DNA from: Oleiagrimonas soli
Lineage (GTDB): Bacteria > Pseudomonadota > Gammaproteobacteria > Xanthomonadales > Rhodanobacteraceae
Direction: 5' to 3'
DNA length: 64,000 nt
NCBI RefSeq assembly: GCF_000761445.1
Contig: NZ_KN196470.1
Location: 2,802,454-2,866,453 of the forward strand
A model generated the notes under the pieces. That model ran no database searches. It had not been told where the DNA came from and saw nothing but the letters and a program-made list of their open reading frames with translations. Shown one piece after another: positions 18,323 to 26,955 of the stretch (positions within the stretch are counted from its first letter, which is position 1; each line of letters begins with the position of its first letter). Position numbers and translations under genes: made by a program.

Positions 18323-19408
18323 TCAGGGTTCCTCGGATGCGACCAGTGCGGTCTCACCATATGAGTCCATGACGCGCTGGTGCTCGTCCGATTGCTTGAA
18401 GTCTCCGAAATGCACCGGGCCACAGGCATCGAGCGAATAATCGCAGCGGCCCTGGATCAGCATTGCCGTCATCGCCCTGAGCAGAGGCACCTCGGGGAGC
18501 TTTTCCTCCACGAACAGAAACTGACCCGCCTGATTGATCTCCAGGAAATACATGTTCCCCTGCGGATCGACAACCAGATCGGCACAGCCGACAACGATAC
18601 CCAGCTTCTTCATGAGCCTACGGATGCGCTCCTCCCATATGGCTGGCAGTTGCACGGTCTCCATGCGGGTCTCGCCTGCGAGGACCTGCTGACGCCAGTC
18701 CAGATAGGCGCCCCCGGTCTGCTTGAGCACGCGCACCGCAAAAATCCGGTCGCCGATCACGGTCACGCGAATGTCCTCGGTCTTGTCGATGTAACGCTGG
18801 AAGATGCCCGGGCACATGGCAATGGACGCTTCGGGCAGTTCCGAATTCACATTGAGCAGGGTCACACCCAGGTCATACAACTTGCCCTCGGAACGGCTCA
18901 GCCAACTGTGAGGGTAGAACGTTTTGTAGATCACCTGCCCCCAGCGCTGGATCAACCGTGCAACATCCTCGGCATGATTGGTCACCACCATGTCGGGAAA
19001 CGGAATATCCAGCTCGACCGCTGCCTGCAGCTGCACGAGCTTGCTCTCGGCCACATAGGCCGCGACCGGATCATTGATCCAGAGTGTATCCAGAACCTTC
19101 CCCCCCAGATCGAAGAGATTCTTCTGGAAGAACTTCCACTGGACCCTGAGGAATTCACGATCCGACTCCATGCACTGCTCGGGCTTGGGCGTCTCCGGCC
19201 GCCGGAACCAGATTGAACGGGGCGTTTCCGGACAGGCATCCGACCACCAGCGCATGCCGTGATCGTCGGCGTGAATCGAGATACGCCGTCCCACACTACT
19301 GAAGTCCGGAGCAATCCGGGTCGGAACACCCATGCGGTCCAGGGACCAGCGCAAGGCGGCCGTGTGCGGCTCATTCCACTTGGCCAGAATCAGGACAGCC
19401 TTGTCCAT
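18323..19408 (-). CDS. MvdD-like ATP-grasp ligase, predicted graspetide macrocyclase
   Basis: 361-residue ATP-grasp enzyme, predicted to form ester or amide cross-links between acidic and hydroxyl/lysine side chains of a ribosomal peptide. Shared with microviridin ligases: N-terminal strand KAVLILAKWNEPHT, SIWFRRP at 65-71, candidate ATP lysine K162 (IYKTF), EDIRVTVIGDRIFAVRV at 211-227, and the C-terminal metal site CADLVVDPQGN/YFLEINQAGQF with E290 and N292. Start 19408 has GGAG seven bases upstream. An ATG at 19420 is the alternative. A precursor-like peptide is encoded 145 bases upstream on the same strand. GC content is visibly lower than in neighbours such as metK, which suggests transfer. 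The link to graspetides is inferred from homology and context. Confidence 0.82.
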   Translation of the reverse strand: MDKAVLILAKWNEPHTAALRWSLDRMGVPTRIAPDFSSVGRRISIHADDHGMRWWSDACPETPRSIWFRRPETPKPEQCMESDREFLRVQWKFFQKNLFDLGGKVLDTLWINDPVAAYVAESKLVQLQAAVELDIPFPDMVVTNHAEDVARLIQRWGQVIYKTFYPHSWLSRSEGKLYDLGVTLLNVNSELPEASIAMCPGIFQRYIDKTEDIRVTVIGDRIFAVRVLKQTGGAYLDWRQQVLAGETRMETVQLPAIWEERIRRLMKKLGIVVGCADLVVDPQGNMYFLEINQAGQFLFVEEKLPEVPLLRAMTAMLIQGRCDYSLDACGPVHFGDFKQSDEHQRVMDSYGETALVASEEP

Positions 19409-19553
19409 GTATATCTCCATTCAATAAGCACACACGATATCGAGCGCGCCTTCATATCAATGGCCGACCGTCGCAAGACCGAGTAGGCAACGGCCGACCG
19501 GTAAGCAATTCGCCACTCCTGTCATCCGGTGCAGCAATTTGCTATCGCGACGA

Positions 19554-19727
19554 CTAAGGCAGGAAGCCCGGATCACTCGCATCCGGTATATCGTTTGAGA
19601 CCGAGCCGGACGTTACGGAGTGGTAGCACCCCTTCTTCAGCTCTTCCGTTTGCTTACGGCTGATCTCGCTGGCCACGACGCGCCCGAACGGGCGAATGGT
19701 GCAGCCGGTCACCTTGTTGATCTCCAT
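19554..19727 (-). CDS. Putative graspetide precursor peptide
   Basis: 57-residue peptide from ATG 19727 with a strong ribosome site (AAGGAG, eight bases away). The leader begins MEINKVTGCTIRPFGRVVAS, followed by EISRKQTEELKKG. PFGR recalls the PFFARFLE recognition helix of microviridin leaders, and EELKKG resembles the E-L-x-x-G end of other RiPP leaders. The C-terminal core (about 34-57, beginning CYHSVTSGSVSND) holds Thr39, Ser37, 40, 42, 44 and 51 as hydroxyl donors and Asp46, Asp49 and Asp52 as acids, then PGFLP. It contains no core Lys. It lies upstream of, and on the same strand as, the ATP-grasp gene. No database match was checked. Confidence 0.65.
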   Translation of the reverse strand: MEINKVTGCTIRPFGRVVASEISRKQTEELKKGCYHSVTSGSVSNDIPDASDPGFLP

Positions 19728-20378
19728 GATGCAATCTCCTTGTTGAACACGATGAATGAGGCGCGCGAATAACACACGCCCCTCAAGTGCCCCGAATAAC
19801 TGCAGGGCACCGTCTACCGATTCTAGAACCATCACCATAAAAAAATGTGAAAAATCACGCACGAACCTTACATCGGCAGCAAACAGCACCCAGACCATAC
19901 TGGCCATGACGCCCGCTCGGCGTACGGCATTTGCCGAATATATGGAATTGACGCAAGGTAGATGATTATTTTCTCCTGGAAAACCAGCATAAAACCGCCT
20001 TTTCCTGTTTCGTGCTCGTCGCCGCGACGATCAGCACCCCGGTTCTGTCCAAGTCTTCGCACGATTCTCCGTTGCTCAACCGCTGGGCCGTCGTCCGATC
20101 ACACCTGCCAATGCCGCCAGCACAACGGCCGAAAAAGGTCGTCACTGCGTTTCGTCCGAGTGACTCGATATAACTGGCAATGGACGTCATCGCCGCCGAC
20201 GGCCAGCACATGACCGAAACCGCCGTGTACTACGACAAGGACGGCCATCCGATCATGCATACGCACTACTTCACCAGAATGGGGCCGCGTGCTGCTGCGA
20301 AGTAGGACGCCAACCGCCAACGCATGGCGACATGCGTAACTCCGACCTCCACGCATTCTTCCTCGACGAGGCATGGGC
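19728..20378. other. Low-GC stretch upstream of the precursor peptide
   Basis: About 650 bases, noticeably AT-richer than average between 19740 and 19980 (runs such as AAAAAAATG and GTGAAAAATC). No third biosynthetic gene, transporter or protease was recognised. TAGAAT on the minus strand near 19828 is a possible -10 for the peptide gene. A short reading-frame remnant lies at 20180-20305. Confidence 0.45.
20180..20305 (+). pseudogene. Short coding remnant, possible C-terminal fragment
   Basis: A 41-codon frame, MDVIAADGQHMTETAVYYDK continuing to a TAG. The amino-acid pattern (ETAVYYDKDGHPIMHTHYF) looks protein-like and C-terminal, but there is no ribosome site and no upstream continuation. 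It is probably the tail of a deleted gene. I do not recognise the family. Confidence 0.3.
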
Positions 20379-20879
20379 ATGAAGTACCTCATCGTCTGTA
20401 TGGCTCTGCTTGCCGCCGGCTGCGCCGCCGCGCCGAAACCGACCATGGAACAGGTCGGCCTGCGAACCGTTGCATCGCCTACGCCGTCTTGTCAGGCCGG
20501 GCACGAGAATGCGCTTGCGGACGGCGCGCTCATCATCGAACCCGGACAGACACTCTGCGTAGACCTGCATGTCGACGGCACGCGCGTGGAACCGGTGCGT
20601 ATCGTGACCACCGCCGATCCCAAGCGCACGCTGATCATCCGGTTCTGGAACGAACCGGGCACCGATGACATGTATCTGACCCTGCACAACCCGCTGCCAT
20701 CGACGCTGCGCTATCACGCCACGATGCGACGCAGCGGCAGCTATGTGTACGAAGCCACGAGCGTCTGCGACATCCTCTCGAAACGGTTGGCGATCGAACA
20801 CTGGCCCTATCCGATCGCCGCGTTGCATCTGTCCGGATTCTCGACCACGGGCAGCGAGGATAGGGTGCAGTGCCGATGA
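20379..20879 (+). CDS. Putative lipoprotein, unknown function
   Basis: 166 residues from ATG 20379, which has GAGG eight bases upstream. An ATG two codons earlier is the alternative. The lipoprotein signal MKYLIVCMALLAAGC ends in a clear lipobox (LLAAGC). The mature part is rich in beta-prone segments (VEPVRIVTTADPKRTLIIRFW) and has three further cysteines. The beta-sandwich appearance is an impression only. It is not recognised as a known family. Confidence 0.65.
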   Translation: MKYLIVCMALLAAGCAAAPKPTMEQVGLRTVASPTPSCQAGHENALADGALIIEPGQTLCVDLHVDGTRVEPVRIVTTADPKRTLIIRFWNEPGTDDMYLTLHNPLPSTLRYHATMRRSGSYVYEATSVCDILSKRLAIEHWPYPIAALHLSGFSTTGSEDRVQCR

Positions 20880-21011
20880 CCCGAACAAGCAGCCGACCGG
20901 CCACGGATTCCGGCGATGCCCTGCGGACAACCGCGCAACGGCCGCTTGCATGGAAAAACTTCTGCTAGATTCGGGCTCGGCACGAAGCCAACGACACTAC
21001 AGGGAACCGCC

Positions 21012-22019
21012 ATGTCCGACCTCCTTCCCGCCTCGACCGAGACCGGCACACTCGGCGTTCCGCATCTCAAGCGGATGTGGGCGGCGGCGCATGCCGCACG
21101 CTCGGGCGCCCAGTCTGCGCGACCGAACGAAGGACGGCTGGACCACCAGGTACTGAACGCTCTCGGCCTCGGCCTGCAGCAGACCTGGGCCTACCTGATG
21201 CATACCGCGCCGACGTTCGAGCGTTTCGAGCACTGGATCGTGGACACCGCCGGCGCGCCCGACCCGCTGGACCGCGAACGCCTGCGCGCGACGATTCATC
21301 GCCAGCCGCTTTCCGACACCGTGCGCGCGCGGCTGGACGCCATCGAGGCCAGCCCGCCCGTACTCGACGAAACCGATCTCGCGCACTGGCACGAACACGG
21401 CTACGTCGTGCTGCACGATGCGATCACCGAGAGCGAGCGCGAAGCGGCCGAGCAGGCGGTCTACGCGCACGTGCATGCCGATCCGAACGACCGCGAATCG
21501 TGGTATCGCGGCGACGGTCGCCACGGCATCATGGTCGAACTGATCCAGCATGCGGCGCTGAACGCGGCACGGCACTCGCCGCGCATCCACAAGGCCTTCG
21601 CGCAGCTGTGGGACACCGCCGACCTGTGGCCGACGGCGGACCGCTGCGGCTTTCACCCGCCGCAGCGTGCGGGCTACCCGTTCCCGGGGCCGGATCTGCA
21701 CTGGGATCTCGATCTCGGCGCGCCCCTGGAGTTCGACACCCAGGGCATCCTCTACCTCACCGACACGCCGGCCGAACAGGGCGCGCTGACCGTGGTGCCC
21801 GGTTTCCAACGCAAGCTGCCCGATTGGCTGGCCGCGCTCGAACCCGGTCTCGACCCGCAGGACCAGGACCTGCACGCACTGGGCTCGGAGCCCGTTGCCG
21901 GCCGCGCCGGCGATCTGGTGATCTGGCACGCCTGGCTGCCGCACGGCAGTCGCCCGAACCTCGGCGAGCGTCCGCGCCTGGTGCAGTACATCAACCGCTC
22001 GATCAGCGTCTCGGCCTGA
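21012..22019 (+). CDS. Phytanoyl-CoA dioxygenase (PhyH) family protein
   Basis: 335-residue Fe(II)/2-oxoglutarate oxygenase. The start ATG 21012 is preceded by AGGGA. An alpha-helical N-terminal 130 residues precede the jelly-roll. The iron ligands are likely H and D of HWDLDLG and the distal His of WHAWLPHGS, with the 2-oxoglutarate Arg in RPRLVQYINR. ILYLTDTPAEQGALTVVPGF is typical of PhyH. The substrate is unknown. It is monocistronic. Confidence 0.82.
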   Translation: MSDLLPASTETGTLGVPHLKRMWAAAHAARSGAQSARPNEGRLDHQVLNALGLGLQQTWAYLMHTAPTFERFEHWIVDTAGAPDPLDRERLRATIHRQPLSDTVRARLDAIEASPPVLDETDLAHWHEHGYVVLHDAITESEREAAEQAVYAHVHADPNDRESWYRGDGRHGIMVELIQHAALNAARHSPRIHKAFAQLWDTADLWPTADRCGFHPPQRAGYPFPGPDLHWDLDLGAPLEFDTQGILYLTDTPAEQGALTVVPGFQRKLPDWLAALEPGLDPQDQDLHALGSEPVAGRAGDLVIWHAWLPHGSRPNLGERPRLVQYINRSISVSA

Positions 22020-22024
22020 CCGTC

Positions 22025-22058
22025 AAAAAAGAACGGGATGCCGCGCGGCATCCCGTTC
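22025..22058 (-). terminator. Terminator of the CVNH gene (perfect 28-base palindrome)
   Basis: Bases 22031-22058 form a perfect palindrome with arms GAACGGGATGCCGC and its inverse. On the minus strand it runs into TTTTTT (22030-22025). It ends the minus-strand gene and may also slow plus-strand transcription. Confidence 0.85.
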
Positions 22059-22080
22059 TCCTGCGCGGACGAGCGCAGAC

Positions 22081-23748
22081 TTACTTCTGCATGGACTCCT
22101 TGCTCTTGGCCATGCCATGGCCGCCGTCATCGTCCAGCACCAGATTGCCGAGGATCGACCAGGCGAAGTCGAGCTGCAGCTTGCCCTGGAACGACGGATC
22201 GTTCAGGCCGAAGTAGAAGTTCGCCGCGTACGGGTCCTCGCGGTGATCCACGTTCCTGTAATAGCCCGGCGTTGCCTGGTACTGCGCCTGCCCGTGGCAG
22301 GTCATGCAGTTGGTCTGCACGCCGTACTCGTTGTCGACCACGGTGCCGTTCGGCTCGGTGATGGTGCCCTTGGCCTGGAACACCTCCGGCGAGAAACCCG
22401 CCTCCAGGTGCGGGTTGTAGGCCGGAACCGAATAGCCCACGCTCTTGCCGCCGTTGATCGGCTGCGCCGGCGCGACCATCTGGTAGGCCAGCGCCATCGC
22501 GTAGTGGCTGGAGGCCGCATCCATGTCCTGCTGCGGACGCGCCGAGGCGATCGTGCTGCTGCTGGGCAGATACGGACTGCTCGGGTTGGCCGACCACCAG
22601 AAGGTCTGCCAGGCCCAGCGCGTGGTCTCGCGCGTGGTCACGTGCATGCCGACCAGGATCGCGATATCGCCCGCCGACACCTTCATCTTGGTCTGCGACG
22701 CGATGGCCGGCGCTTCCTCCGCGGTGATGACGTGATGGATGAAGTCGCCCACGTGGAAGGTCGTGGCCGGCGTGCGGCCGGTGCAGCCGGTGTCGATGGA
22801 CGATCCGCTGGGGCCGTCGTGGGCGACGTCGACGTACACGCAGGCGCCCCACAACGATTCAGGGAAGGTCTTGGCCGGCGACGGCGTGCCGGGCCAACCG
22901 GGCATGGTGTAGATGCCGTCCTTCACGTTGCCGCCGGTCTCGTTCTTCTGGATGATCTTGTAGACCGGTTTGATGGTGATGGCGCTGGTCGGAAACACCG
23001 GAATCTGCGTGTATCCCTGCTTCAGATACCCGTTGAGCGTGCTCTGCAGGAACAGCTTGTTGCGGATGGCGTGCTCCGCGGCGGCCGGGTTGTAGGCGAC
23101 CGTGACGAAGATGTTGGTGTCGCCGTCCGGAATCGTCTGCGCCGACTTCAGCATCGGCCGCAGGATACGGAACTGATGCGGCATCTCCAGCTTGAACCGG
23201 CTGCCCGGACGCAGCAGTTGCGCCTTGCGCAGCAGTACCTTGCCCTTCTCCACATCGATGCCGATGCCGGACTGGATGCGGTAGATCATGTTCGAGGGCG
23301 TGGTCCAGGTCTCGAAGGCTCGCACCGGCGTACCGTCGACCTTGCCGGTGAACTGCGTCAGCCCGGCCCAGATCGACCAGCTGTGCCGGACCAGCGCCGC
23401 CTGGTTGTCCGAGTAGACCCAGTCGTTGATGGTGGTTTCGGACTGCGGGTACGGCTCGCCGGTCGCATTCGGCAGATTCGGCACGCAAACCAGATTGCCG
23501 TTGATGTTGGCGATGTCGCCGCCCTTCATCACCTCGTTCTGGCACGCGCCCAACTGCGCCAGCGTGGTGCTCTTGAAACTTCCGCTCAGGGTCTGGCAGC
23601 TGGCCGACAGTGCATCGGCCTGCACGGTCGCACCCGTGCAACTGAGCAGATAGGAACCGGGCGGCGGGCCAGCGGTCGCTGCCGCGGCCGGCGCCGTCCA
23701 GATCAGGCAGGACACGCCTGCCAACGCAAGCATCGATGCGATGTTCAT
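22081..23748 (-). CDS. Secreted CVNH-domain protein with c-type heme motif
   Basis: 555 residues from ATG 23748, which has a strong ribosome site (AGGAGG). A signal peptide (MNIASMLALAGVSCLIWTAPAAAA) is followed by a cyanovirin-N-homology domain at about 30-90: GSYLLSCTGATV, LSASCQTLSGSF and IANINGNLVC, with the usual cysteine spacing. The remaining 460 residues are not recognised as a family, but contain one CMTCH heme c site at 481-485 and many Trp/Tyr segments. CVNH domains bind mannose-rich glycans in studied cases, so a glycan-recognising periplasmic or extracellular redox protein is possible. Export and heme attachment are inferred. Confidence 0.72.
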   Translation of the reverse strand: MNIASMLALAGVSCLIWTAPAAAATAGPPPGSYLLSCTGATVQADALSASCQTLSGSFKSTTLAQLGACQNEVMKGGDIANINGNLVCVPNLPNATGEPYPQSETTINDWVYSDNQAALVRHSWSIWAGLTQFTGKVDGTPVRAFETWTTPSNMIYRIQSGIGIDVEKGKVLLRKAQLLRPGSRFKLEMPHQFRILRPMLKSAQTIPDGDTNIFVTVAYNPAAAEHAIRNKLFLQSTLNGYLKQGYTQIPVFPTSAITIKPVYKIIQKNETGGNVKDGIYTMPGWPGTPSPAKTFPESLWGACVYVDVAHDGPSGSSIDTGCTGRTPATTFHVGDFIHHVITAEEAPAIASQTKMKVSAGDIAILVGMHVTTRETTRWAWQTFWWSANPSSPYLPSSSTIASARPQQDMDAASSHYAMALAYQMVAPAQPINGGKSVGYSVPAYNPHLEAGFSPEVFQAKGTITEPNGTVVDNEYGVQTNCMTCHGQAQYQATPGYYRNVDHREDPYAANFYFGLNDPSFQGKLQLDFAWSILGNLVLDDDGGHGMAKSKESMQK

Positions 23749-24063
23749 GTTCCCCTCCTCCTTGATGCCACGATCACGAGGAACCGGCGCGTCGTCCCAT
23801 GAAGCGCCCTGCTCGCACCCGCTCCCCTTCGGAGCTGTCCGCCGCATGCTCGCGGGCCGGACAGCCATGATCGGTCGACGCACACGAACCGCACCGACCG
23901 AAATCCGTTGTCGAACATGCCGGCCACCCCATTCGGCCGGATACCGCGAGAATGTCTTGTCCCCATGCGCCGTGCGGCAAGCGCCCGGCACACTCAGACG
24001 ATACGCTTGGCAAACTCGCAGCTATGCACGAATCTGGCAAGGATCATCGCCGGGGAAATCACG
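23749..24063. other. Divergent intergenic region
   Basis: 315 bases between the CVNH gene (leftward) and the DUF924 gene (rightward). Promoters for both must lie here. The only element seen is TTGGCA near 24009 with GAATCT 17 bases later, a weak rightward promoter candidate. Confidence 0.4.
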
Positions 24064-24600
24064 ATGCACGACACCGTCCTAAGGTTCTGGTTCGACGACA
24101 TCGAGCCCAAGCAATGGTGGGTCAAGGATGCAGACTTCGACCAGACCATCCGCGCGCGCTTCGGCGATCTGCTGGAGCAGGCCGCCGCCGGCGAGCTGTC
24201 GGACTGGCGCGATACGCCGCGCGGACGGCTGGCGGAAGTGATCGTGCTGGACCAGTTCTCGCGCAACATCCATCGCGACACCCGGTTGTCCTTCGCGCGC
24301 GACCCGATCGCGCTGGTGCTGGCGCAGGAAGCGATCCGCGCCGACGCACACGAGGCGCTGACGCCGATCGAGCGCAATTTCCTCTACATGCCCTTCATGC
24401 ACAGCGAATCGCGCGCCATCCATGCGCGGGCCGAAGCGCTGTTCCGCGACAACGGTCTGGAAGACAACTACCGCTTCGAGCTCAAGCATCGCGACATCAT
24501 CGAGCGCTTCGGACGCTACCCGCACCGCAACGCGATCCTCGGGCGCACGTCGACGCCCGAGGAAATCGCCTTTCTGGCGCAACCGGGATCAAGCTTCTGA
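24064..24600 (+). CDS. DUF924 family protein
   Basis: 178-residue protein of the widespread, functionally unassigned DUF924 family, with a TPR-like helical fold. Signatures: LRFWFDDIEPKQWWVKDADFD at the start, RGRLAEVIVLDQFSRNIHRDT, and ERNFLYMPFMHSES, then ELKHRDIIERFGRYPHRNAILGR. Length and motif order are standard. Single gene, with no operon partner. Confidence 0.88.
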   Translation: MHDTVLRFWFDDIEPKQWWVKDADFDQTIRARFGDLLEQAAAGELSDWRDTPRGRLAEVIVLDQFSRNIHRDTRLSFARDPIALVLAQEAIRADAHEALTPIERNFLYMPFMHSESRAIHARAEALFRDNGLEDNYRFELKHRDIIERFGRYPHRNAILGRTSTPEEIAFLAQPGSSF

Positions 24601-24744
24601 GGTCGAAGCCATCTGACGTCGAACCGGCTGCGGGCAGCGCGCCCGCAGGCGCTTCCTCGACGCGTCGACCCGTGGCACGCCTCGGATCGGTGCGCGCCAC
24701 GCACCGCTTTCCGTCACGCGTTCGACATCAGGGCGACCGCGCGC

Positions 24745-26088
24745 TCAGTAGGACGCCAGCATCGTTTCCAGGTTCGCGTCGATCCAGGCGATGCGCTGCG
24801 CGAGATAGCTTTTCAGCTCGGCCACCTGACTGGCGTACGACCCGCCGGTGTGCTGCGCCGGCCAGCGCGCCGCGTTGCGCGCCAGCGCGCCCGTCGACTG
24901 CAGGTACGCCACGTTGTCGTCGATCAGCGCGTCGATCCAGTCGCCCTGCTTGGGGTTGATGGCCAGCATCGCGACCAGCGCCCGCCAGCAGGCGCGCACC
25001 TCGTCCTGGAACGCGGGATCGCGGATCATCACGTGCCACCAGCACGGCGCCTGCCCGGCGATCGAGAACAGCCAGCCGTCCGGCTTCACGTAGCCCTGCG
25101 GATACTGCGAGCACGAGGCCACGTTGCCGTAGGACTTGTTCTTGTCCCACAGCGGCCCGGCGTAACAACTGCCCTTGCGCTTCACCATGAACGTGCTCTT
25201 GTGATAGCCGTCCGGGTCCTTGGCGATCTCGTTGAGCACGAAGTAGGCGGCGAACGACGGATAGTCGGTCGTCGTCTGCAGCGGCGCGAAGGACGCGGCC
25301 GGAATCGGCTTTTGCTGCGCCACGTAGTCCGAATACAGCGCCGCGAACTGGCCGGCCCAACCCTGGGTCAGGGTGCTGTCGATGTACCAGGCCGAGAAGG
25401 CAGCCTGCAGGTCCGCGCTCATGTCGGACAGCTTCGGTTCGTAGATCTCGACATTGCCGGTCAGCGGCGGCCGCGGCTCCAGCGCCAGATATTCCGGGTT
25501 GCCCTGGTTGGCCTGCACGATGGCATAGTCGACCGTCGGATGCTTGGCGTCGTAGGGCGCCTCGATGCGGTCGGGCTGGAAGCGTATCTTGTCGAAATTC
25601 AGGTACACGCCCTGATAGGCCGCCTGCAGCACCGCCGCATCGATCGTCGACGGCTCGAAGCCCGCTTCGCAAATAAACAGCTCGAAGAACTTGTGCTGCG
25701 GTGCATAGTGACCGAGCGAGCGTTGCATGCTGAAGGCCAGCACGTTGCGCAGGAGCGTGAAATCGACGGCGCCGCAATCGTTGAAGACCCAGTGCTTGCC
25801 GCCATTGGCCATGCCCAGGAAATGCTCGGGCGACGGATCGGTGTCCAGGCTGACGCCGTACTGTTTCTTGGCCAGCGACTTCGTCGCCTCGCCTCTCACG
25901 TGCATCGAGCCCTGCACGTGCGTGAGCTGCGCGGCCAGATCGGCCGTCTGCACCGTGGTGCCCGGCGCGATGTCAGCGTAGTAGATGTCGTAGGTCGGAT
26001 GCTGGTGCGCGGCCGATGCCGACGCGGAGGCCTGCGGCGCCACCAGCACCACGGGGCTGGAGAATTGATCGAACGAAGAACCGGTCAT
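24745..26088 (-). CDS. CotH kinase family-like protein
   Basis: 447 residues from ATG 26088 (AGGGA upstream). The central region follows the CotH pattern: KSLAKKQYGVSLD (candidate ATP-site Lys), then GGKHWVFNDCGAVDFTLLRNVLAF, RSLGHYAPQHKFFELFI and YQGVYLNFDKI. CotH proteins are atypical protein kinases, first known from spore coats. Bacterial relatives are usually exported, but no classical signal peptide is visible here, and the N-terminus is Ala/Ser-rich (PQASASASAAHQH). The C-terminal 150 residues have several Trp/Cys motifs (QAPCWWHVMIRD). Substrate unknown. Confidence 0.68.
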   Translation of the reverse strand: MTGSSFDQFSSPVVLVAPQASASASAAHQHPTYDIYYADIAPGTTVQTADLAAQLTHVQGSMHVRGEATKSLAKKQYGVSLDTDPSPEHFLGMANGGKHWVFNDCGAVDFTLLRNVLAFSMQRSLGHYAPQHKFFELFICEAGFEPSTIDAAVLQAAYQGVYLNFDKIRFQPDRIEAPYDAKHPTVDYAIVQANQGNPEYLALEPRPPLTGNVEIYEPKLSDMSADLQAAFSAWYIDSTLTQGWAGQFAALYSDYVAQQKPIPAASFAPLQTTTDYPSFAAYFVLNEIAKDPDGYHKSTFMVKRKGSCYAGPLWDKNKSYGNVASCSQYPQGYVKPDGWLFSIAGQAPCWWHVMIRDPAFQDEVRACWRALVAMLAINPKQGDWIDALIDDNVAYLQSTGALARNAARWPAQHTGGSYASQVAELKSYLAQRIAWIDANLETMLASY

Positions 26089-26243
26089 GGACGTTCCCTT
26101 CCCTGATGATGAAATGCTGGCCGAGGCCAGGTGCTCTTCCCGGAGCGAGATGGACGACACGATGTCGCGGCGAACGCGACGCCGCTGCCCGGCTCGTGGC
26201 GCATTCGTAGCACAGTCCACGGGCGAACGCATCGCAGGCACCG

Positions 26244-26249
26244 TACAAT
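26244..26249 (+). promoter_or_regulatory. -10 box (TACAAT) candidate for the 26281 gene
   Basis: TACAAT lies 31 bases before the ATG, in the position expected for a promoter with a short leader. The -35 region is not recognisable. Confidence 0.4.
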
Positions 26250-26280
26250 CCCCGGCAGACCTCCCATCAGGATGGCATTC

Positions 26281-26703
26281 ATGACCCCCAAGGCACGTCG
26301 CGTGTTTGCTGGAGCAGCTGGGATCGTCAGCGCCCTGGTCACCGTCGTCGTGATCGAGTTCGTTGGCCACAGCCTTTATCCACCGCCAGGGAATCTGGAT
26401 CTTTCCGACCATGACGCCGTCGCCGCCTTCATCCGCACGCTGCCGCCAGGCGCCTTCGGTTTCGCGCTCTCGGCCTGGGCGTTCGGGGTGTTCGACGGCA
26501 CGCTGGTCGCGACCGTGATCGCGCGCGGCAAGTCGGGGTTCTACGCACTGCTGGTCGGCGGCGTGGTGCTGCTGGCGGCGCTGGCGAACCTGGCGGTGAT
26601 CCCGCACCCGATGTGGTTCCAGGTCGCCGCGCTGGTGTTGATCGGCATGGCGGCGCTGGCCGCGCGGCTGGTCGGCCAGCTGCTGATGCCGACGCAGCCA
26701 TGA
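26281..26703 (+). CDS. Small four-helix inner-membrane protein, unknown function
   Basis: 140 residues starting MTPKARRVFAGAAGIVSALV, with AGGA eight bases upstream of ATG 26281. An in-frame ATG at 26272 is the alternative. Four hydrophobic segments lie at about 8-30, 57-78, 84-104 and 110-130, with the acidic loop NLDLSDHDAVAAFI between the first two. No catalytic motif or family was recognised. Confidence 0.7.
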   Translation: MTPKARRVFAGAAGIVSALVTVVVIEFVGHSLYPPPGNLDLSDHDAVAAFIRTLPPGAFGFALSAWAFGVFDGTLVATVIARGKSGFYALLVGGVVLLAALANLAVIPHPMWFQVAALVLIGMAALAARLVGQLLMPTQP

Positions 26704-26904
26704 CCGCGGCACTCGCACGGTTCGCCGCGCGAGCGGCTGAGCTCCGGCGCACCCGTTGCCGACCCCGCCAGGCCCGCCTCGTCGACGGCGATCAAGCGTC
26801 GCGCACGCTCAGGAGCGGTTTCATGAATCGGACTCCCGAGATCGTCCGCCCGTTCACGACCGTCGACCCGATGCCCGCGACAAGCGATTGAACGCCACGC
26901 ACAG

Positions 26905-26929
26905 AAAAGGGCCGCACTCGGCGGCCCTT
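26905..26929 (-). terminator. Terminator for the small membrane-protein pair
   Basis: Arms AAGGGCCGC and GCGGCCCTT around five bases. On the minus strand they are followed by TTTTC. It lies 27 bases after the stop of the 26956-27195 gene. Confidence 0.7.
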
Positions 26930-26955
26930 GACGCATCTGCCGACGACCGACCGTG

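Noticed and set aside
24630-24660. GC hairpin CTGCGGGC/GCCCGCAG between the DUF924 and CotH-like genes as a terminator
   Set aside because: No T-run follows on either strand. It may be structural only.
26823-26891. 22-codon plus-strand frame (MNRTPEIVRPF...) with AGGAG nine bases upstream
   Set aside because: Too short and unsupported by a recognised family or a plus-strand terminator. The adjacent hairpin has its T-run on the minus strand. It could be a real small peptide, but the evidence is one motif.
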